A program made the position numbers and the translations under genes. This document shows, piece by piece, positions 8,003 through 14,692 of a stretch of DNA of 28,413 nucleotides. The notes beneath the pieces are model-generated. The model was given only the letters and a program-made list of their open reading frames with translations. It ran no database searches and was not told the origin of the DNA. Source of the stretch: an uncultured Roseburia sp. (GTDB taxonomy: Bacteria; Bacillota; Clostridia; Lachnospirales; Lachnospiraceae); contig CAJUNX010000020.1 of assembly GCA_910587865.1 (NCBI GenBank), positions 40,493 through 68,905 on the forward strand, in the 5' to 3' direction. Numbering within the stretch: position 1 is the stretch's first letter; each line of letters starts with the position of its first letter.

Positions 8003-8155
8003 CTATCCGATTCCGATGCATTCCAGACAGATCATGACCGCCTTCTGCCAGACGGCCGTCAGCTGATCCTGTGCGATTCCGATGACAAGGAACGCGATCC
8101 CTGCGAGCGTACCGATGATCCAGCCGTAAGAACGATTATTCTTCCAGGAGCGCAT
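8003..8155 (-). CDS. CD1871A-type CXXC motif membrane miniprotein
   Basis: This 50-residue protein has one membrane helix (residues about 12-28) and a C-terminal CLEC motif (C43, C46) followed by IGIG. This matches the small CXXC proteins annotated as the CD1871A family in clostridia, which lie between TlpA-like and 4Fe-4S membrane protein genes, as here. The ATG at 8155 is chosen because AAGGAG lies eight bases upstream on the minus strand; the longer reading to 8191 has no such site. The gene overlaps the end of the tlpA-like gene by 20 bases, suggesting translational coupling. Its job is presumably to relay electrons or hold a disulfide between the two partners; that is inference from context. 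Confidence 0.85.
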   Translation of the reverse strand: MRSWKNNRSYGWIIGTLAGIAFLVIGIAQDQLTAVWQKAVMICLECIGIG

Positions 8156-8861
8156 CAATGATCTCCTTCCATGATGTTTTATCCCGCGCACCGACCACCG
8201 TCTCTATAATGACGCCGTTTTCGTCGAAAAAGAAGGTGGTGGGCACAGCGGAAACATCGGTCAGAAGCCCGTAATACAGCGACTCGTTTAACAGCAGATG
8301 CGGGTAATCCGCGCCGGTCTCTTCGATTAAATCCGCGGCATAATCCAGATCCTTCTGCTTTGCGTCTTCCGTGACATCACTGATGATGCCGATCAGCTGC
8401 AGCTCGCCCGGGTCGTATTCCGCAGCCAGTTCGCCGAGCTCCGGCATCTCGCCGAGGCACGGGCCGCAGTAGGTTGCCCATACATTGACCATGGTAAGCC
8501 TGGAGTTCGGGAAAATGTCTGATGATACGGTCTCTCCATCCATATTTGTCGCCTCAAACGTCGTCCCGGACGTTGTATCGTCACCCAAAGCACCGGTTTC
8601 GGCGGCATCCACGTCCGCCGCGCCGCCATCCGTCTGGCTGCCGGAACCGTCATTCAGGGAAACGTCATCCGCCTGTTCCCCGGAAGCGTCATTCAGGGAA
8701 GTGTCATCCGGGGAGCCGTTGTCCGCCGGGGTGCCGGAAGCGTCATCCGAAGCTGCGTTTCCGCCGGCTGCACCGGCGTTCTGACCGGAATCCGGCGCTC
8801 CGCATCCGCCGGCTGCGAGCAGGAATCCGATTGTGATACATAATAGCATTTTCTGTTTCAT
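8136..8861 (-). CDS. TlpA/ResA-like thioredoxin-fold lipoprotein
   Basis: This 241-residue extracytoplasmic thiol-disulfide oxidoreductase begins with a lipoprotein signal (hydrophobic stretch, then AAGGC with Cys20 as lipid anchor). A flexible linker of about 75 residues, rich in Asp, Ser, Gly and Ala, follows. The thioredoxin fold starts near residue 100, with the active site WATYCGPC (C132, C135) and the cis-Pro loop VPTTFFFD. It would reduce or oxidise disulfides at the outer face of the membrane, fed by the downstream CXXC miniprotein and 4Fe-4S protein. AAGGAG lies close to the ATG at 8861. A promoter of its own is present upstream, so it need not be read from the two-component genes. 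The linker contains an internal DNA duplication. Confidence 0.92.
   Translation of the reverse strand: MKQKMLLCITIGFLLAAGGCGAPDSGQNAGAAGGNAASDDASGTPADNGSPDDTSLNDASGEQADDVSLNDGSGSQTDGGAADVDAAETGALGDDTTSGTTFEATNMDGETVSSDIFPNSRLTMVNVWATYCGPCLGEMPELGELAAEYDPGELQLIGIISDVTEDAKQKDLDYAADLIEETGADYPHLLLNESLYYGLLTDVSAVPTTFFFDENGVIIETVVGARDKTSWKEIIDALLEE
8641..8710. repeat. 31-bp direct repeat in the tlpA-like linker
   Basis: The segments 8641-8671 and 8680-8710 are the same at 28 of 31 positions; both contain GTCATTCAGGGAA and end in GTCATCCG. They encode repeated acidic Asp/Ser units of the flexible linker (SLNDASG and SLNDGSG). A tandem duplication by slippage is the simplest origin. Confidence 0.8.
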
Positions 8862-8906
8862 ATATTCTCCTTACATATGTCTGATGGTATAAGATCAGGT
8901 GAATAA

Positions 8907-8935
8907 AGTATATCATGAGTCGGCCGCATGGGCAA
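8907..8935 (-). promoter_or_regulatory. Promoter of the redox operon
   Basis: Read on the minus strand, TTGCCC (8935-8930) lies 17 bp from TATACT (8912-8907). The -10 box is extended (TGATATACT). The same nine-base element is found in front of the response regulator gene. The start of transcription would fall near 8900, about 40 bases before the ATG. Confidence 0.75.
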
Positions 8936-8940
8936 TAGCG

Positions 8941-8990
8941 TAAAAGACGGGCCGGCTGAAAAGCAGGGATACAGTATCTTCAGCGGTCCG
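8941..8990 (-). terminator. Possible weak terminator after the histidine kinase
   Basis: On the minus strand the arm GGACCGCTGAA pairs imperfectly with TTCAGCCGGCC, then CGTCTTTTA follows. The stem has a bulge and the T run is short. It overlaps the last codons of the kinase gene. It may reduce read-through into the redox operon. Confidence 0.35.
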
Positions 8991-10458
8991 GTCGGGGATC
9001 CGGATCCGATTCAGACAGCGGCAGCGTGAGCGTAACGGCGAAGCGCTGCCCTTCTTTTTCCGCTAATACGGTTCCGTGATGCAGTCTGATTATTTTCTGG
9101 ACACTCTTTAAGCCGATCTGATTGCTGGCGATACCGGAACAGTCTTCCCGGATCCCGTTGGAGATCTGGATCCGCAGCACGGCTTTGTCCGGATGATCCG
9201 GCAGCCCGGTATCCGTTTTTTTCATATCGCAGGTCCTGGCCGCATGTGAACGGGATGATCCGGGAGCAGGAGGCGGGGCTTGCGACAATATCAGGCCTAC
9301 CGCAGTCCGTTTATCCCCGTATTTTAAGATATTAGAGAAAATATTTGTGAAAACACGTTTTAACATTGTCTCATCTCCGCTGATCACACCGGACTGCGGA
9401 AATTCCGGCGTTTTTGCCGTAAATCCGGCCAGCCGTATATAATCCAGGTTTTCCGTCAGGCACCGCGCAAAAAAACGAACCGGAAGCTCCTTGAATTCCG
9501 GTGTTTCATCCACCTCATAGACCAGTGCGTATTCAAACATCCGGTCGGTCAGCTCACGGATATCCGAGACTTTCTGTATACAGCGGCCCATGTATTCCTC
9601 CTGTCGTTCTTTGGACTGTCCTCCCAGCCTCATCACCTCAAGATATCCGTTTAAGATCGTCAGCGGCGTGCGGAGATCATGCGACATAGATGTGATTAAA
9701 TCCTGATTTGATTTTCTTATCTCCTCTTCCTGACGGAAGTTGGATGAGAGGGCGATGCGAAGCTGATTTAAGCCGGCGCCCAGGCTGCCGATTTCATCAT
9801 ATCCGGCGGGCGGAACCGGGTGGGAGAGATCGCCGGATGCCATCAGGGCGATCTCGCGGTCGAGCAGTCGGATACTGCGGATCCGGGAGCCGATATAGAG
9901 CAGCACCGGGACCAGAAAGACGGCGATACAAAGCAGCGCGGATACTGCGATATAGGGATAGATGAATGCGATACAGTGGTAGTCGGTCAGGTACAGGGCG
10001 GCGACTTCTCCGTTCCCGAAGCGGACGGTATAAGGCGGCTCCCGGATGGAGGGAACCGATGCGATATCTAAAGCTCGCTGCAGGACGGATCCGTACTGGC
10101 TGTGAAGAAAGGTTTCCGGATAAAAGCTCAGGCGGTAGTAGCCGTCGGACTCCCCGTAAAAAGAAACGCCGGTTTTGTCATCCAGCAGCATGGATATGGA
10201 AGGAAAATCACTGATATCCACATCGTCCCCGTATGCGGGAAGATCATAGTGAAGAGCTTCCCTGCGGATCTGTTTGATCAGGGCCTCCTTTCCCCAGTCA
10301 AAGGGAGGCAGGTCCTGCGCGATTTTCCAGGCATCCCACATATGATTCCACAGAAAAATAAACAGCGGGACGGCGATCGCTGCGGAACAGACCATAATCA
10401 GTGAAAACATGGTGCGCATCCGGAACAGCTGTTTTGGAATGTGGTTTTTTTCAGACAA
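8980..10458 (-). CDS. Sensor histidine kinase
   Basis: This 492-residue membrane kinase has two membrane helices (about residues 13-35 and 165-190) framing an extracytoplasmic sensor domain of about 130 residues. A HAMP segment follows, then the dimerisation/phosphoacceptor helix with SMSHDLRTPLT (His260). The ATPase domain has an N box (NIFSNILKYGD) but a poorly conserved G box; the region around DCSGIASNQIGLKSVQKI replaces the usual DxGxG pattern. Such variants are common in clostridial kinases, so I assume it is active. Residues about 400-430 hold a Pro/Ser-rich insertion within the ATPase domain. The gene overlaps the end of the response regulator gene by eight bases, so the two form one operon. 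The signal is unknown. Confidence 0.93.
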   Translation of the reverse strand: MSEKNHIPKQLFRMRTMFSLIMVCSAAIAVPLFIFLWNHMWDAWKIAQDLPPFDWGKEALIKQIRREALHYDLPAYGDDVDISDFPSISMLLDDKTGVSFYGESDGYYRLSFYPETFLHSQYGSVLQRALDIASVPSIREPPYTVRFGNGEVAALYLTDYHCIAFIYPYIAVSALLCIAVFLVPVLLYIGSRIRSIRLLDREIALMASGDLSHPVPPAGYDEIGSLGAGLNQLRIALSSNFRQEEEIRKSNQDLITSMSHDLRTPLTILNGYLEVMRLGGQSKERQEEYMGRCIQKVSDIRELTDRMFEYALVYEVDETPEFKELPVRFFARCLTENLDYIRLAGFTAKTPEFPQSGVISGDETMLKRVFTNIFSNILKYGDKRTAVGLILSQAPPPAPGSSRSHAARTCDMKKTDTGLPDHPDKAVLRIQISNGIREDCSGIASNQIGLKSVQKIIRLHHGTVLAEKEGQRFAVTLTLPLSESDPDPRPDR

Positions 10459-11170
10459 AGCGGTACCCCTTTCCCCAGACCGTCTGGATCAGTGCAGGAT
10501 TCTGCGGGTCTTTTTCGATTTTTTTGCGCAGATTGCGGATGTGCACCATCACGGTGTTTGAAGCGCCGTAATAATACGGTTCGTTCCACACCGACTCATA
10601 GAGGTGCTGTGCCGAAAAAATCTGTTTCCGGTGTGAGGCGAGCAGAGTGAGCAGCTCGTACTCCGTGTCGGTGAGCTCGACGGGAGTGCCGTCGGAGAAG
10701 ACGGTGCGGCTGTCGGTGTGGATGGCAAGATGCCGGATGCAGATGTTTTGATTCTGTCCGGCAGACGCATCCTGCTTCTGCGGCGTTTTGCCCTGATAGA
10801 CCTGATACCGCCGGATCAGCGCCCTGGCACGGCCGACAAGCTCGCTGTGGGAAAAGGGTTTGGCGAGATAATCGTCCCCGCCGCAGGAGAATCCGAGCGT
10901 CTTGTCATTGTCCGTCGTGCGCGCGCTTAAGAAAAGGATCGGCGCGTTGGTCAGCTCCCGAAGTCTGCGGCAGGTCTGGTAACCGTTTGGCCCTGGCATC
11001 ATAATATCTAAAATGAACAGGTCAAAGGGATGCTCCGCCGCCATACAGGCGGCGCTGTCTCCGTTTGCCGCCTCCGCCACGAAGAACCCCTCCGCCTCCA
11101 GCAGAATCCGTATGATTTCCCGGATTTCCGGGTTGTCGTCCACAACGAGGATCGATGTCTCCGGCACCAT
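10451..11170 (-). CDS. OmpR/PhoB-family response regulator
   Basis: This 239-residue DNA-binding regulator has a receiver domain with acidic pocket D11-D12, phosphoacceptor D55 (LFILDIMMPG) and the conserved Lys in LAKPF. A Gln-rich linker leads to a winged-helix DNA-binding domain (ELTDTEYELLTLL; VMVHIRNLRKKIE; GKGYRFV at the end). I choose the ATG at 11170, because GGAGG lies seven bases upstream; the upstream in-frame start lacks a ribosome site. It is phosphorylated by the overlapping kinase. Likely targets are its own promoter and the divergent YfhO-like gene, given the phased repeats between them (inference). Confidence 0.95.
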   Translation of the reverse strand: MVPETSILVVDDNPEIREIIRILLEAEGFFVAEAANGDSAACMAAEHPFDLFILDIMMPGPNGYQTCRRLRELTNAPILFLSARTTDNDKTLGFSCGGDDYLAKPFSHSELVGRARALIRRYQVYQGKTPQKQDASAGQNQNICIRHLAIHTDSRTVFSDGTPVELTDTEYELLTLLASHRKQIFSAQHLYESVWNEPYYYGASNTVMVHIRNLRKKIEKDPQNPALIQTVWGKGYRFV

Positions 11171-11205
11171 TTCCGTCCCTCCCTGAAGATAAAAATTCTG
11201 AGACG

Positions 11206-11214
11206 AGTATATCA
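11206..11214 (-). promoter_or_regulatory. Extended -10 of the two-component operon
   Basis: The minus strand shows TGATATACT (11214-11206), with no good -35 box 16-18 bases upstream. A weak -35 next to a row of direct repeats is the usual layout of a promoter that needs an OmpR-family activator, so autoregulation is likely (inference). Confidence 0.6.
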
Positions 11215-11239
11215 TTTTTTAAGAAGAAGTGCGGAGATC

Positions 11240-11283
11240 TTAAGAAATCTTTAGAAACTCTTTTGAAGAATTTTAAGAAATGA
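11240..11283. promoter_or_regulatory. Four phased 11-bp repeats, likely response regulator sites
   Basis: Four units follow head to tail with no gap: TTAAGAAATCT, TTAGAAACTCT, TTTGAAGAATT and TTAAGAAATGA. All fit a loose TTaaGAA pattern, one per helical turn. OmpR-family regulators bind such direct repeats as dimers. The block lies upstream of the regulator's own -10 and just upstream of the -10 of the divergent gene, so one set of sites could control both directions. Confidence 0.6.
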
Positions 11284-11284
11284 C

Positions 11285-11293
11285 TGGTATAAC
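11285..11293 (+). promoter_or_regulatory. Extended -10 of the YfhO-like gene
   Basis: TGGTATAAC (11285-11293) fits an extended -10. The nearest -35-like box is TTGAAG (11263-11268), 19 bp away and inside the phased repeats. The repeats abut the -10, so a bound regulator could activate or block this promoter. Confidence 0.45.
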
Positions 11294-11415
11294 AGTATCT
11301 GCGCGGTGCGGCGGCCAGATCTGCCGTAAAACGATGCGGCATGTGACAAAAACGAACGGTATGTGACGTGCGGTATGCCGCTCTGCGGGATTATGAGAAT
11401 AAGGGAGTGCCTGTG

Positions 11416-14250
11416 ATGAGACAGAAGATGTGTGGCAGAATATGTGACAGGGTGAAAAAAAGAATAGACGGGAAGTGGGCATATCCGGCGTTTCTGGCGC
11501 TGGCGGTGCTGGTTGTGACAGGATTGTCCGTGCCGCCGGGCGCGGTATACGGATCCACAACAGACTGGTTTCCACAGCATGTGGCGTTAGCGGAAACGAT
11601 ACGGACGGAATGTCTGCGGCAGGGGACGCTGCTGCCGGAATATCTGTCCTTAGGGGGAGGAAGCAATGGTTTTATGTTTTCTTATTACGGCTTTCTTCGG
11701 CCGGATATCGTGGCGGGCTGCCTGCTTCCCGGTGTGTCGATGCTTTATTTGGTAATCAGTTATATGCTGATGGAATATCTGGTATCCATACTCTTGTTTT
11801 ACCGGCTGCTTTTAAGCGACGGGAAAAGCCGTTTCGTGTCGTTCTGGGGGAGCATGCTGTTTTTATTCGCCGGATGTTTTTTTCACACACATCGTCAGCT
11901 GATGTTCGTGAATTATATGCCGTATCTGCTCGCTGCCCTTCTTCTGGTAAAAAAGAAGCGTTACGGGTGGGTGTGCGTCTGCCTGACACTTGCCTACTGC
12001 AACAGCTTTTATTATGCGCCGGCGGTGCTTGCGGTGCTCGGCTGGTACTGGCTGAGAGAAGAGGGATGGTCGTTTCTGAAGCATTATGTAAAGGCCGCGG
12101 CTCTTTCGATCGGGATGGCGGCAGCGCTTCTGATTCCGACCGGGCTTGTGATTCTGGAGCACAAAAGAGGCGGTGCGGCCGGCGGGGTGGAGGAGCTGCT
12201 TGAATTTCAGTGGGATTTCACCTCTCTGTTATATACGCCCTATGGGATGGGTCTGACGCTGGTCTGCCTGTATGCGCTGTTTCTGGGGCTTATGGCTCCC
12301 AGATTTCGGGCGGACAGCATCTGCTATTTATGTGTCTGTGGATTTGCGGTATTTCCGTGGATTCTGAATGCGACGCTGTATACGAGAAATAAGATTCTGA
12401 TTCCGTTTGTGCCGCTTGTGGTGATGCACTGCGTGCGTGTGTTTGAAGGGATGGCGGAGGAGAAGCGGTATGTCCGGCTGCTCCCGTTCGTGCCGATTGC
12501 GGCCGTAGTGCTGAGTTATCAGGGAAAGAAGCGGTTTGTGCAGATCGCGGCAGAGGCGGTGGTGCTGCTTGCGGTGACAACATTTGTGATGGTGCAGAAA
12601 AAGCGTCTCACAAGACCGTATTACCTGGCGCTTCTGATCCTGCCAGCCGCCTTCTGCCTGCAGACGGCGTGGACGGAACAGTATGTGAGCGGCGATGAGG
12701 CCATGGATCCGGCTGTCAGCCAGGAGAAGAGCCGCCACTGGGATGTGGCTTCCGTGGGTCAGGAGATGGCTTCTTTATCGTCAGGAGAAGTGCTGATGGA
12801 TTCATCGGACACGGGCGGTAAGACGGAAGAGCCGCAGGCGGATGCCTTGTCCAAAGAGCCGGAAACACGGAAGACGGGGGAATTTGGTCCGGCAGAAGAA
12901 GCGGCGAAAGCTGCCGGCCTGCCGGCGTTCTGGTACCGCACGGAAAGCCTTTATGAGCCGCTCGACACCGCAAACCGGTACATAACCGCCTCCGCCGGAG
13001 AGGAGGATACGATTTCGCAGAGGGGATCCATGTATTCTTCGGTCACAAACGGGGCCTATGCGAAGGTATGGTATGATCTGCTGCAGACGCCGATCCGGAT
13101 CAATAACCGTGTCGCACTGCTTGCGTCCGATAACCCGTTTCTGCTGCAGTTTATGGGAATACGCTATGTGCAGACCGCGCCGGATCAGGTGCCGGACGGA
13201 TACCGGGTTACGGAGCTCGGGGAAAACATCGTGATCGCGGAAAATGACCGGGTGCTGCCGAGGGCATATATGGTGACGGACGTTATGGAGGAGGAAACGT
13301 TTGAACGGCTGGATCCGTATGCGAAGCTGGATGCACTGATGAAAACCACAATTGTAGAGGAAGGCGCGGATGAGACCGTGTCCGGTCTTATGGTTTCGGG
13401 AGCAAAAGGCGGACAGGAACCGGTGGCCGGCGGAGCGCAGGAGAAAACGAAGCCCGGCGCCGCCGTCCGGAATCCGGAGGAGACGGAGTCAGGAACGGCC
13501 GGCGGAATGCGGGTATATGAACCGGGATTTGCGGCCTGGGACATGAAAGACATTACTATGGAAGAAGACGGACCGGGAGCATGGGTGATCACGGCGGGAA
13601 AGGATGCCGAAATCAAGCTGGAATTGTCGCATCCGGTGACGGATGAGATTCTGCTGCTTTCTTTTTCGGTGGAGCGGAAGAGTGCGGATGCCGTGGTGAT
13701 CGATATCAATCAGATCCGCAATAAGCTTTCCGGGAAGGGGGCGGCTTATCCGAATGAGAACAACGAGTTTCATTATCAGTTTTCCGAATCGGACGCGGAC
13801 GGCGTGTCAAAGCTAACGGTGGAACTGTCCGCCGGCAGATACCGGATCTCGGATGTGCAGTGGCGCTGCTACGCAAAGGAGAATCTGTATCAGAAGGACG
13901 TGCTGCCGGTGAAAGCGCAGGAGACAAAAGGAAATGAGATCCTCTCGTGTGTCTCGGATACGGATCAGGATACCCTCTTTGTGACCTCCATTCCGCGGCA
14001 GCGGGGCATGCAGATCCTGGTCGACGGAAAGGAGGTTCCGCTGCGGACGGTAAACACTGCATTTGCGGGAGCCATGATTCCGGCGGGGCGTCATGAGATC
14101 CGTCTCATCTTTTACGCACCGGGTCTGCGCGCGGGACTTCTGATCAGTGCGGTGTCGGTGTGCCTTGCTCTGGTATTTATCCTTCGGGAAAGTTTCGCCG
14201 GACAAAGGAACCATGAGCGGCATGTCCGGCCGCGGTTTAAAAGGAAGTAA
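11416..14250 (+). CDS. YfhO-family multi-pass membrane protein
   Basis: This 944-residue protein has a dozen or so hydrophobic helices, mostly in the N-terminal 430 residues, plus one at the C-terminus, with a large extracytoplasmic region between. The first loop (DWFPQH after a membrane helix) and the overall layout match the YfhO family of GT-C-like membrane proteins. Family members act in glycosylation of cell-wall polymers such as lipoteichoic acid, probably using a lipid-linked sugar. I start it at ATG 11416, where GGGAG lies eight bases upstream; the in-frame start at 11368 has no such site. Two low-complexity segments (about residues 470-510 and 665-700, rich in Glu, Gly, Ala, Lys) interrupt the outer region and look like lineage-specific insertions. 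It is divergent from a two-component pair and followed by a strong terminator. Substrate unknown. Confidence 0.85.
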   Translation: MRQKMCGRICDRVKKRIDGKWAYPAFLALAVLVVTGLSVPPGAVYGSTTDWFPQHVALAETIRTECLRQGTLLPEYLSLGGGSNGFMFSYYGFLRPDIVAGCLLPGVSMLYLVISYMLMEYLVSILLFYRLLLSDGKSRFVSFWGSMLFLFAGCFFHTHRQLMFVNYMPYLLAALLLVKKKRYGWVCVCLTLAYCNSFYYAPAVLAVLGWYWLREEGWSFLKHYVKAAALSIGMAAALLIPTGLVILEHKRGGAAGGVEELLEFQWDFTSLLYTPYGMGLTLVCLYALFLGLMAPRFRADSICYLCVCGFAVFPWILNATLYTRNKILIPFVPLVVMHCVRVFEGMAEEKRYVRLLPFVPIAAVVLSYQGKKRFVQIAAEAVVLLAVTTFVMVQKKRLTRPYYLALLILPAAFCLQTAWTEQYVSGDEAMDPAVSQEKSRHWDVASVGQEMASLSSGEVLMDSSDTGGKTEEPQADALSKEPETRKTGEFGPAEEAAKAAGLPAFWYRTESLYEPLDTANRYITASAGEEDTISQRGSMYSSVTNGAYAKVWYDLLQTPIRINNRVALLASDNPFLLQFMGIRYVQTAPDQVPDGYRVTELGENIVIAENDRVLPRAYMVTDVMEEETFERLDPYAKLDALMKTTIVEEGADETVSGLMVSGAKGGQEPVAGGAQEKTKPGAAVRNPEETESGTAGGMRVYEPGFAAWDMKDITMEEDGPGAWVITAGKDAEIKLELSHPVTDEILLLSFSVERKSADAVVIDINQIRNKLSGKGAAYPNENNEFHYQFSESDADGVSKLTVELSAGRYRISDVQWRCYAKENLYQKDVLPVKAQETKGNEILSCVSDTDQDTLFVTSIPRQRGMQILVDGKEVPLRTVNTAFAGAMIPAGRHEIRLIFYAPGLRAGLLISAVSVCLALVFILRESFAGQRNHERHVRPRFKRK

Positions 14251-14253
14251 GAT

Positions 14254-14296
14254 CAGGGGAAGTGTCTGAGAGAAAAAGACGCTTCCCCTGTTTTTT
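14254..14296 (+). terminator. Strong terminator after the YfhO-like gene
   Basis: CAGGGGAAGTGTC (14254-14266) pairs with GACGCTTCCCCTG (14278-14290) with one mismatch. TTTTTT follows at once (14291-14296). Confidence 0.92.
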
Positions 14297-14309
14297 GCCT
14301 GACAGTCGT

Positions 14310-14338
14310 TTGATCTTCTGACGGATTCATGGTAAAAT
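14310..14338 (+). promoter_or_regulatory. Promoter ahead of a broken gene
   Basis: TTGATC (14310-14315) and TAAAAT (14333-14338) are 17 bp apart, and TGG before the -10 makes it extended. The hyphenated palindrome TTCATG/CATGAA overlaps the -10 and could be an operator. The next ribosome site (GGAGGGAG, about 14360) leads only into short open frames, so the promoter now probably serves the helicase gene at 14693. Confidence 0.65.
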
Positions 14339-14341
14339 AGC

Positions 14342-14644
14342 ATGAAAACCATCAAAACGGAGGGAGTTTGCAAAGTGCGGAGGCGGGTTGATCTGTTCGG
14401 ATCCGTTCGAGCTTTATTTTGATTATCCGTACGGTATGAGTCCGCTGAAAAAGGTATATCAGACCGCACCGCATCTCGGGAAGAGACATTCGGATTTTTA
14501 CGGAAGATGGGGGAGATCCCTGCGGACGCGGACCGGGAGGAGGCCGTGATGCCAAAGCCCGGGCGGGAGTTTGTCCGCTGTTTTGTGTCGAAGCTTTTTC
14601 CGCCGTCCGGCCTTTTGGCGCCGTTAAAAATGTATTGCCGTTAA
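14342..14644 (+). pseudogene. Likely frameshifted gene remnant, family unknown
   Basis: A promoter and a good ribosome site precede this stretch, yet no frame stays open. The first frame (ATG 14342) stops after about 26 codons. A second frame then reads a protein-like sequence (DPFELYFDYPYGMSPLKKVY, then HLGKRHSDFYGRW). A third, 14507-14644, continues as EIPADADREE and ends in APLKMYCR. The second and third frames meet at a run of five G (GATGGGGGAG), a typical slippage point. Joined, they would give a protein of about 90 residues. I do not recognise it. It may be a truncated gene or non-coding; a sequencing error in the G run would partly restore it. No other feature was seen in 14297-14692. 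Confidence 0.45.
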
Positions 14645-14692
14645 ATCAGAACCGCTGCGGGGAAGGAACGGCATGATGAGAGGAAGACAGAT

